From: an uncultured Pseudomonadota bacterium | GTDB lineage: Bacteria; Pseudomonadota; Gammaproteobacteria; Methylococcales; Methylomonadaceae | Assembly (NCBI GenBank): GCA_903902945.1 | Contig: CAIUWU010000195.1 | Location: 1-7,626, forward strand | Length of the DNA: 7,626 nt | Direction of reading: 5' to 3' | Shown here: positions 1-5,288 of the stretch, piece after piece | Layout: each line of letters opens with the position of its first letter | How positions within the stretch are numbered: the stretch's first letter is position 1 | The notes under the pieces: model-generated | The model's input: only the letters and a program-made list of their open reading frames with translations | Told to the model about the DNA's origin: nothing | Databases searched by the model: none | Program-made: the position numbers and the translations under genes

Positions 1-861
1 ATCCTGCTGGGCAATGGCTCCGATGAAATCATTCAGATTTTATTGATGGCACTCAATCCGGCTGCTTGCGTGATTGCCCCCGAACCGAGCTTTGTGATGT
101 ATCGCCAGGTTGCCCGGAGCCTGGGGCTGGCTTATCACGGCGTTCCGCTTAATGCCGATGACTTCGGGCTCGACACCGCTGCGATGCTGGCAGCTATTGA
201 ACAGCATAATCCGGCACTGATCTTTCTGGCTTATCCCAACAATCCGACTGGCAATCTATTCAACGCCGAAGACATCAAAGCCATTATTCAAGCCTGTAAC
301 GGTCTGGTGGTGGTCGATGAAGCTTATGCACCGTTTGCCGACGCCAGCTTTATCAGCTGTCTGCATCAATACCCTAATCTGCTGGTGATGCGCACCGTTT
401 CCAAACTGGGTCTGGCAGGACTGCGACTGGGCTTTCTGACCGGACATCCGCAGATTCTGGAGCAGCTGAACAAAATTCGTCTGCCTTACAACATCAATAC
501 GCTGACTCAGGCGACTGCCAGCTTTGCCTTGAATCACAGTGACTTTTTGTTACAACAGACGGCATCGATTTGCCAACAACGCCAACGGGTGCTGGATGCT
601 CTGACCGCCAGCGACGAACTGACTGTTTATCCCAGCTCAGCGAATTTCATTTTGTTCAGAACCCACAACATCAGCGCCGACCAGGTTTTTGCCAGCCTGA
701 AACAACAGGGCGTATTAATTAAAAATCTCTCACCACAAAAAGGGCTTTTAGATAATTGCCTGCGGGTCACCATAGGCACCCCGGAAGAGAATACCGCCTT
801 CCTGACAGCACTGGAATCGGCACTTAAAGCCGAAGACAGCGGCGCTCAGAAGACAATCTGA
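1..861 (+). CDS. hisC: Histidinol-phosphate aminotransferase, 5'-truncated by window edge
   Basis: PLP-dependent class I/II aminotransferase that makes L-histidinol phosphate from imidazole-acetol phosphate and glutamate in cytosolic histidine biosynthesis. The frame is already open at base 1, reading LGNGSDEIIQIL, a HisC hallmark, so the TTG/ATG at 43/46 are internal codons. About 80-90 N-terminal residues are missing if the usual length of ~350-370 applies; 286 are visible. Seen in order (window residue numbers): APEPSFVMY near 26-34, YPNNPTG at 78-84, VVVDEAYAPF at 103-112 with the PLP-ring Asp, and TVSKLGLAGLRLGF, where the Lys codon at 403-405 is the Schiff-base lysine and the Arg at 424-426 is the phosphate-binding arginine. 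The C-terminal part has NFILFR and LRVTIG, where the Arg contacts the substrate carboxylate/phosphate. Stop TGA at 859-861. It is probably the last gene of a his operon that continues upstream. Nothing looks broken in the visible part. Confidence 0.95.
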   Translation: MLLGNGSDEIIQILLMALNPAACVIAPEPSFVMYRQVARSLGLAYHGVPLNADDFGLDTAAMLAAIEQHNPALIFLAYPNNPTGNLFNAEDIKAIIQACNGLVVVDEAYAPFADASFISCLHQYPNLLVMRTVSKLGLAGLRLGFLTGHPQILEQLNKIRLPYNINTLTQATASFALNHSDFLLQQTASICQQRQRVLDALTASDELTVYPSSANFILFRTHNISADQVFASLKQQGVLIKNLSPQKGLLDNCLRVTIGTPEENTAFLTALESALKAEDSGAQKTI

Positions 862-876
862 TACTGCCATTTTCTA

Positions 877-921
877 ACCCTAGTAAGCGATAACAGCTTC
901 TATAAATGCTATCAGTAGGGT
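877..921. repeat. Spaced inverted repeat ACCCTA...TAGGGT in the hisC-petA gap
   Basis: Arms ACCCTA (877-882) and TAGGGT (916-921) are perfect reverse complements, start to start 39 bp apart. Inside them GATA (889-892) and TATC (910-913) can also pair, giving an imperfect long hairpin. No T-run follows, so it is a poor intrinsic terminator for hisC. The right arm covers the place where a -35 box for the TATAAT at 937-942 would lie, so an operator is possible. Two six-base arms can arise by chance in an AT-rich gap. Function unknown. Confidence 0.3.
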
Positions 922-936
922 ATATTTGCCCGAAAT

Positions 937-942
937 TATAAT
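937..942 (+). promoter_or_regulatory. Candidate -10 box (TATAAT) for petABC
   Basis: A perfect TATAAT lies 49 bp upstream of the petA ATG. The position 17 bp upstream (914-919) reads AGTAGG, a poor -35 match, and there is no TG extension. If real, the promoter is weak or needs an activator. It is the only consensus -10 in the 129-bp gap that suits petA. The rest of this gap (862-990) holds no gene. Confidence 0.4.
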
Positions 943-990
943 AACTGGTGTGCTTTACAAGGCATCAGAACTAACACAGGAGCTTCACAC

Positions 991-1590
991 ATGATCCAAG
1001 AAGGCGTCGATAAATCAAAACGCCAGTTTCTAACCACCGCTTTGTCGGTGGTTGGCGCAGTGGGAACCGGCTATCTGGCGGTTCCATTTCTCTCTCAGAT
1101 GCAACCCAGTGCAAAAGCGATGGCTGCCGGAGCTCCTGTTGAAGTCGATCTCAGCAAGATGGAAGCCGGTCAGCTAATCCGTATTGCCTGGCGTGGCAAG
1201 CCGGTCTGGGTGTTAAACCGCACCCCCGAAGTACTGGCAACCCTGGTAACTCTGGACAGCAAACTGGCAGATCCGCAATCTGCAGAATCCAGTCAGCCTG
1301 ACTCCAGCAAAAACTCTTTGCGTTCGATCAAACCGGAAATTTTTGTCGCCGTCGGCCTGTGTACTCACCTAGGCTGCTCGCCAACCTTCCGCCCCGAAGT
1401 CGCGCCGAATGACCTAGGTCCAGACTGGAAAGGCGGTTTCTTCTGTCCTTGCCACGGTTCATGGTTCGATCTTGCCGGCCGCGTCTATCGCGGGGTTCCG
1501 GCACCCAGCAATCTTGAGGTTCCTCCTTACCGGTATGTAACCGACAACCTCATCATTATCGGCGAAGACAACGAGGCATCTAAGGCATGA
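991..1590 (+). CDS. petA: Ubiquinol-cytochrome c reductase, Rieske [2Fe-2S] subunit
   Basis: High-potential iron-sulfur subunit of the bc1 complex; it takes the first electron from ubiquinol at the Qo site and passes it to cytochrome c1. 199 aa, a normal length for proteobacterial Rieske proteins. Start ATG is set by AGGAG at 978-982, 8 nt upstream. Residues 9-14 (SKRQFL) form a Tat-like motif with Lys-Arg in place of Arg-Arg, followed by an uncleaved hydrophobic anchor at ~15-35. A flexible hinge rich in Ala/Gly (41-48) leads to the periplasmic Rieske fold. Cluster box 1 is CTHLGC (124-129) and box 2 is CPCHGSWFD (152-160): ligands C124, H126, C152, H155; disulfide C129-C154. S157 can hydrogen-bond the cluster, but Phe159 replaces the Tyr found in mitochondrial proteins, a change known to lower the midpoint potential. 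GRVYRGVPAPSNLEVPPY closes the domain. First gene of petABC; overlaps petB by 4 bp (ATGA). Confidence 0.97.
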   Translation: MIQEGVDKSKRQFLTTALSVVGAVGTGYLAVPFLSQMQPSAKAMAAGAPVEVDLSKMEAGQLIRIAWRGKPVWVLNRTPEVLATLVTLDSKLADPQSAESSQPDSSKNSLRSIKPEIFVAVGLCTHLGCSPTFRPEVAPNDLGPDWKGGFFCPCHGSWFDLAGRVYRGVPAPSNLEVPPYRYVTDNLIIIGEDNEASKA

Positions 1591-2984
1591 AACAACGACT
1601 GAATAATTGCTCAGAGTGGTTCCTGGAACGTTTCCCACTCTCTGATCTGTGGAACGAACACATGGCGCACTATTACGCGCCTAAAAACTTCAACGTCTGG
1701 TATTTCTTTGGTTCACTGGCACTGTTCGTACTGGTCAACCAGTTCGTCACCGGCATTCTGCTGACCATGAATTACAAACCCGACGCAAAACTGGCTTTCG
1801 ACTCGGTCGAATACATCATGCGTGATGTGCAGTGGGGCTGGCTGGTGCGCTATATGCACTCGACCGGTGCTTCGGCATTTTTTATCGTGGTCTATTTGCA
1901 TATGTTCCGTGGTCTGGTTTACGGCTCATTCAAACAGCCTCGTGAACTGATCTGGATTTTCGGCATGCTGATTTTCGTCTGCCTGATGGCAGAAGCCTTT
2001 ATGGGCTATCTGTTACCCTGGGGACAAATGTCGTACTGGGGGGCGCAGGTGATTATTTCCCTGTTCAGCGCCATTCCTGTGGTCGGTGACGAACTGTCAC
2101 TGTGGATTCGTGGTGATTACGTCGTATCCGACGCAACCCTGAACCGTTTCTTTGCCTTCCATGTCATTGCTGTGCCACTGGTGTTGCTGATTTTGGTTTT
2201 CCTGCACATCGTCGCTTTGCACGAAGTGGGCTCAAACAACCCTGACGGCATTGAAATCAAAGAAAACACCAACTGGCAAGGTCGTCCGATTGACGGCATT
2301 GCTTTCCACCCTTACTACACAGTGAAAGACATCGTCGGCGTTGCCGTGTTCATGTTCTTTTTTGCGGTGGTCATTTTCTATACCCCGGAAATGGGTGGTT
2401 TCTTCCTGGAACACGCCAACTTTATCCCGGCCGATCCCTTGAAAACGCCTGAGCATATTGCTCCCGTCTGGTACTTCACCCCGTTCTACGCCATTCTGCG
2501 GGCAGTGCCTGACAAATTTGCCGGTGTCATCGCGATGGGCGGTGCTATCGTGGTGTTGTTCATGCTGCCTTGGCTTGACCGCAGCCCGGTTAAATCAATC
2601 CGTTACCGCGGCGGCCTGTTTAAAAAAGCAGTATTGTTGTTTGTTATCAGCTTTATTGGCCTGGGCTATCTGGGCACTCAACCGGCAACACCGGGCGCAA
2701 CCACGGTTGCCCGCGTATTGACCGCTGTTTATTTTGGCTTCTTCCTGTTGATGCCGCTCTATACACGTTGGGAAAAAACCAAACCGGTTCCTGAACGTCT
2801 GACCGAGAATCCTACTCTGGAAGATCGCATTCCTGCGCTGATTGCCTTGGTCGACGAAGTGACTATCACCGAACAGACCACCAACGCAGCCGGTGCCAGC
2901 GTTACGCATAAAAGGCCGAATCCTGCCGGTATCAAAGCCGTGCTGTTTCGATTTGCTAAAAATTTAAAAGAAAGCCTTGATTAA
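1587..2984 (+). CDS. petB: Ubiquinol-cytochrome c reductase, cytochrome b subunit
   Basis: Membrane core of the bc1 complex carrying hemes bL and bH and the Qo and Qi quinone sites. 465 aa with eight predicted transmembrane helices near residues 36-60, 88-111, 123-144, 186-212, 248-266, 313-330, 345-362 and 371-392. Heme ligands are H91 and H105 (helix B) and H192 and H207 (helix D). Helix-D histidines are 15 residues apart, as in cytochrome b6, versus 14 in mitochondria. GYLLPWGQMSYWG (140-152) and HEVGSNNPDG (212-221) are conserved. The Qo motif is PVWY (293-296), not PEWY; Val is a known variant in beta/gamma-proteobacteria. After VPERLT (401-406) comes a soluble tail of about 59 residues ending KESLD, longer than I expect for the family (~400-430 aa). 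Start ATG overlaps the petA stop; GAGG at 1573-1576 lies 10 nt upstream. petC begins 3 nt after the TAA, so translation is probably coupled. Confidence 0.97.
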   Translation: MKQRLNNCSEWFLERFPLSDLWNEHMAHYYAPKNFNVWYFFGSLALFVLVNQFVTGILLTMNYKPDAKLAFDSVEYIMRDVQWGWLVRYMHSTGASAFFIVVYLHMFRGLVYGSFKQPRELIWIFGMLIFVCLMAEAFMGYLLPWGQMSYWGAQVIISLFSAIPVVGDELSLWIRGDYVVSDATLNRFFAFHVIAVPLVLLILVFLHIVALHEVGSNNPDGIEIKENTNWQGRPIDGIAFHPYYTVKDIVGVAVFMFFFAVVIFYTPEMGGFFLEHANFIPADPLKTPEHIAPVWYFTPFYAILRAVPDKFAGVIAMGGAIVVLFMLPWLDRSPVKSIRYRGGLFKKAVLLFVISFIGLGYLGTQPATPGATTVARVLTAVYFGFFLLMPLYTRWEKTKPVPERLTENPTLEDRIPALIALVDEVTITEQTTNAAGASVTHKRPNPAGIKAVLFRFAKNLKESLD

Positions 2985-2987
2985 GCC

Positions 2988-3710
2988 ATGAAAAGCCTAT
3001 TAACAACTCTTTTACTAGTCCTGTCCGTCAGCGCTTATGCCAGCGGCAGCGATATTAAACTGGAATCAGCCGATATCGATTTGACCGATACTGCTTCGCT
3101 GGAACGTGGCGCCAAGCATTACGTAACTTACTGCTTGGGCTGTCATGCCGCGAAACATATCCGTTACAAACGGATCGCTCTGGACTTAAAGCTGGACGAA
3201 GCGGAAATCCTGAAAAACGTTGCTCCGCAAGGCGCCGGCATCTATGACCAGATGCACTCGGCGATGAATGGTCATGACGCTGAAAAATGGTTCGGCACCA
3301 CACCGCCCGACTTGTCGCTGATTGCCCGCTCTCGCGGCGCTGACTGGCTATATAGATATCTGAAAGGTTTCTATGCCGACAAAAGCAAACCAACCGGCGT
3401 CAATAACCGCGTATTCAAAGACGTAGCGATGCCTAACGTGTTCTGGCAACAACAAGGTATTCAAACCGCGGTCGTCAAGAACATCGACGGTCAGGACGTG
3501 GTAACCGAACTGAAACTGGAACAACCAGGCCTGATGTCACCCAAGGAGTTTGACCATATGGTTAACGATTTGGTCAACTTCCTGGTCTATGTTGGCGAAC
3601 CGGTTCAGCTTGAAAGACAGCAAATGGGTAAATATGTCCTGTTTTTCCTGTTGATGATCATTGCTCTGGCATATTTGCTGAAAAAAGAGTACTGGAAAGA
3701 CATTCATTAA
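2988..3710 (+). CDS. petC: Ubiquinol-cytochrome c reductase, cytochrome c1 subunit
   Basis: Membrane-anchored periplasmic c-type cytochrome that receives electrons from the Rieske protein and hands them to a soluble cytochrome c. 240 aa, normal for proteobacterial c1. A Sec signal peptide covers residues 1-18 with likely cleavage after AYA. The single heme motif is CLGCH (C49, C52, H53), and the axial methionine is M148 in the VAMPNVFW block. TTPPDLSLIARSRG (104-117) is the conserved c1 segment, and SPKEFDHMVNDLVNFLVY (184-201) matches the family's C-terminal helix. One anchor helix at ~215-231 is followed by a short positive cytoplasmic tail (KKEYWKDIH). No strong Shine-Dalgarno is visible; with only GCC between the petB stop and this ATG, translational coupling is likely. 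Last gene of petABC, followed 9 nt later by a hairpin. Confidence 0.96.
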   Translation: MKSLLTTLLLVLSVSAYASGSDIKLESADIDLTDTASLERGAKHYVTYCLGCHAAKHIRYKRIALDLKLDEAEILKNVAPQGAGIYDQMHSAMNGHDAEKWFGTTPPDLSLIARSRGADWLYRYLKGFYADKSKPTGVNNRVFKDVAMPNVFWQQQGIQTAVVKNIDGQDVVTELKLEQPGLMSPKEFDHMVNDLVNFLVYVGEPVQLERQQMGKYVLFFLLMIIALAYLLKKEYWKDIH

Positions 3711-3719
3711 AACCTTGTT

Positions 3720-3748
3720 CAGCGGAGCGCCAGCCCGGCGTTCCGCTG
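3720..3748 (+). terminator. Strong GC-rich hairpin downstream of petC
   Basis: Left arm CAGCGGAGCGCC (3720-3731) pairs over 12 bp with GGCGTTCCGCTG (3737-3748), with one G-U wobble and a 5-nt loop AGCCC. It starts 9 nt after the petC stop. The following bases are TTCTACCCTCCCC, so the U-tract is poor. It may stop transcription inefficiently or protect the petABC mRNA 3' end. Position and stem strength favour a terminator role. Confidence 0.65.
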
Positions 3749-3802
3749 TTCTACCCTCCCCGCTTTACCCCTCGGCGCCTCCCCCAAAATCACTGTTAAC
3801 CG

Positions 3803-3811
3803 TGATACAAT
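3803..3811 (+). promoter_or_regulatory. Extended -10 promoter for sspA
   Basis: TGATACAAT fits TG-n-TANAAT: an extended -10 with TG at 3803-3804 and the hexamer TACAAT at 3806-3811. The region 17 bp upstream (3783-3788) lacks a good -35, which extended -10 promoters tolerate. A start near 3818 would leave a leader of ~36 nt before the sspA GTG. It lies just after the petC hairpin, so the sspA-fhc unit can be transcribed separately from petABC. The remainder of 3711-3853 is pyrimidine-rich and holds no gene I can support. Confidence 0.55.
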
Positions 3812-3837
3812 TTCGCCCGTTTGAAACCGCGTTTATT

Positions 3838-3844
3838 AAAGAGG
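3838..3844 (+). promoter_or_regulatory. Ribosome binding site that fixes the sspA GTG start
   Basis: AAAGAGG sits 9 nt upstream of GTG at 3854. The alternative upstream in-frame start at 3821 (TTG) has no such site, and translation from it would add 11 residues not found in E. coli SspA. Confidence 0.7.
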
Positions 3845-3853
3845 TTATTCTTC

Positions 3854-4489
3854 GTGGCCAATATCTCCAGCCGAAAATCTGCAATGACTCTTTTTACATC
3901 ATCGACATGTATCCTGAGCCACTGCGCACGACTCGTGGTTCAAGAAAAAGGCGTTCCTGCTGAAATTGAGTTTTTTGACCCCAACGATCCGCCAGAAGAC
4001 TTACTCGAATTAAATCCTAACGGTAACTCGCCCACTTTCGTTGAGCGCGATCTGGTTTTATACGATGCCCGCATCATCATGGAATATCTCGATGAACGCT
4101 TTCCGCATCCTGCATTGCACCAGATGGACCCGGCTTCCCGAGCCAATGCCCGCATGCTGATCAAACGTATCGATCAGGACTGGTATCCTCTGCTGGAAGA
4201 AGTGCAAAGCTTGGGCGACAAGAAAAATACCAAGGCCAAAAAAATGCTTAAAGAAAGCCTGCTGGCTGCCGGCCCGGTCTTTGAAGCCAGCCCTTATTTC
4301 ATGAGCGAAGAATATTCGATGATCGACTGTGTGATGGCTCCTTTCTTATGGCGATTGCCCAGCGTAGGCATCGAGATTACCGGACTTGGCAAAGGTATCA
4401 CTGCCTATGCCAATCGTTTGTTTACCCGTAAAGCGTTTCAGGAAAGTCTGACGCCGGAAGAAAAAAATCTGATGCCCGCTAGCAAATGA
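3854..4489 (+). CDS. sspA: Stringent starvation protein A (GST-fold RNA polymerase-associated protein)
   Basis: SspA binds RNA polymerase and, in E. coli, supports stationary-phase and acid-stress gene expression. It has a glutathione-S-transferase fold but no glutathione transferase activity there. With the GTG start the protein is 211 aa (E. coli 212), and residues register with the E. coli protein: MTLF at 11-14 and the functional surface PHP at 84-86 within RIIMEYLDERFPHP. The N-terminal thioredoxin-like half covers ~10-87, with LNPNGNSPTFVE (53-64) carrying the cis-Pro loop. The all-alpha half follows, with DWYPLLEEV, the SPYFMSEEYSMIDCVMAPFL block and WRLPSVGIEI. Unlike E. coli, the thioredoxin-position segment reads TCILSHCAR, with C19 in a CxxS arrangement. 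It overlaps sspB by 4 bp. The upstream start at 3821 is rejected on RBS and family alignment. Confidence 0.93.
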   Translation: MANISSRKSAMTLFTSSTCILSHCARLVVQEKGVPAEIEFFDPNDPPEDLLELNPNGNSPTFVERDLVLYDARIIMEYLDERFPHPALHQMDPASRANARMLIKRIDQDWYPLLEEVQSLGDKKNTKAKKMLKESLLAAGPVFEASPYFMSEEYSMIDCVMAPFLWRLPSVGIEITGLGKGITAYANRLFTRKAFQESLTPEEKNLMPASK

Positions 4490-4863
4490 CCCCTTTAAAA
4501 CCTTATCTGATTCGCTCCATTTACGAATGGCTGGTCGATAACGACCAGACCCCTTATTTACTGGTTAATGCCGAATATCCCAACGTGCAACTACCAACCG
4601 ATTTCGTTGAAGACGGTCGTATTGTGCTGAATATCCGCCCGGAAGCAATTCAGGGACTGATGCTGGGCAATGATGAAATTCTGTTCAACGCCCGTTTTTC
4701 CGGTAAATCGATGCGCATACAGTTTCCCTGCAAAGCCGTGCTGGCCATTTATGCCAAAGAAAACGGCCGCGGCATGTTTTTCGACCCTGAAGAAGACCCT
4801 GAAGAAACCGATGACACACCACCGCCTGCGCCGAATAAACCGCAGCTTCGCGTGGTCAAATAA
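4486..4863 (+). CDS. sspB: ClpXP protease specificity-enhancing factor SspB
   Basis: Adaptor that binds ssrA-tagged proteins from stalled ribosomes and tethers them to ClpX for degradation. 125 aa, clearly shorter than the 165 aa E. coli protein. The substrate-binding domain is intact: LKPYLIRSIYEWLVDN (4-19), TPYLLVNAEYPNVQLP (22-37), GRIVLNIRPEAI (44-55), NDEILFNARFSG (62-73) and AVLAIYAKENGRGMFF (84-99). An acidic linker (~100-118) leads to the C-terminal ClpX-binding module LRVVK, the last five residues. The length difference lies almost wholly in the linker. The ATG overlaps the sspA TGA (ATGA) and no Shine-Dalgarno is seen at the usual spacing, so translation is presumably coupled to sspA. 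Confidence 0.95.
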   Translation: MTPLKPYLIRSIYEWLVDNDQTPYLLVNAEYPNVQLPTDFVEDGRIVLNIRPEAIQGLMLGNDEILFNARFSGKSMRIQFPCKAVLAIYAKENGRGMFFDPEEDPEETDDTPPPAPNKPQLRVVK

Positions 4864-4894
4864 ACCGGTCTGTTGTTACTGATCCCCGACATTG

Positions 4895-5278
4895 ATGCCA
4901 ACCCAACCAATTAAACTCAGCGTCTTCAGTGAAGCCGAAATCAACCGGCGCCTGCACGATGAACTACCGCACTGGTATTACGAAAACGGCTGGATTCGCC
5001 GCAAAATCAAAACCGGCGGCTGGAAATCAACGCTGATGGTGGTCAATACCATCGGCCATTTAGCCGAGAAAGCCTGGCACCATCCCGATTTAAGCGTTTC
5101 TTACGCCTTCGTGATCGTCAAACTGGTCAGTCATGCCGAAAAAGGCATTACCGAAAAAGATTTCGCCCTGGCCAAAAAAATTGAAGAAGTCGTGATGTGG
5201 GATGCTGCGCACACTGCGCCAGGCATTCTGGAAGGCACACCTGACGACCCCCGTTTTAAATACATCAAACCCGATTGA
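4895..5278 (+). CDS. Pterin-4a-carbinolamine dehydratase family protein (PCD/DCoH)
   Basis: The PCD family dehydrates 4a-hydroxy-tetrahydropterins, normally in recycling the cofactor of phenylalanine hydroxylase. 127 aa from ATG 4895. The full family signature is present: E58-x3-H62-H63-P64, Y70, H80, D89, in EKAWHHPDLSVSY...SHAEKGITEKD; H62, H63 and H80 match the catalytic histidines of animal PCD. The domain ends near ALAKKIEEV (~91-99), and about 28 residues follow (MWDAAH...RFKYIKPD), beyond the usual ~95-115 aa. No phenylalanine hydroxylase is nearby. The gene lies 31 nt after sspB and 10 nt before fhcB, so a role tied to tetrahydromethanopterin or another pterin is plausible; PCD-like genes are known near H4MPT genes in methylotrophs. 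The exact substrate here is inference. Start is uncertain: TTG 4892 is one codon upstream and neither has a clear Shine-Dalgarno. phhB is the usual symbol for the family, but the role here may differ. Confidence 0.88.
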   Translation: MPTQPIKLSVFSEAEINRRLHDELPHWYYENGWIRRKIKTGGWKSTLMVVNTIGHLAEKAWHHPDLSVSYAFVIVKLVSHAEKGITEKDFALAKKIEEVVMWDAAHTAPGILEGTPDDPRFKYIKPD

Positions 5279-5288
5279 GGACAGTACC

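Noticed and set aside
3055..3393. 112-codon minus-strand open frame opposite petC
   Set aside because: It is fully contained in petC, which has signal peptide, CxxCH and Met ligand in the right places. The antisense product is Arg/Ser-rich without a motif.
3821..3853. Longer sspA start at TTG 3821
   Set aside because: It would add residues absent from the family and lacks a Shine-Dalgarno. The GTG at 3854 has AAAGAGG 9 nt upstream and gives exact register with E. coli SspA.
3715..3963. 82-codon + strand frame starting inside the petC-sspA gap
   Set aside because: It runs through the terminator hairpin and the sspA start in another frame, has no ribosome site, and its product is low-complexity Pro/Ser at the start.
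4864..4894. Possible terminator or promoter between sspB and the PCD gene
   Set aside because: The 31 bp contain only a short ACCGGT palindrome, no stable stem, no T-run and no -10/-35 pair.
5202..5288. Longer fhcB start at 5202 inside the PCD gene
   Set aside because: The extra 29 residues are the PCD reading frame shifted, while ATG 5289 has GAGGA 7 nt upstream and matches the family N-terminus.
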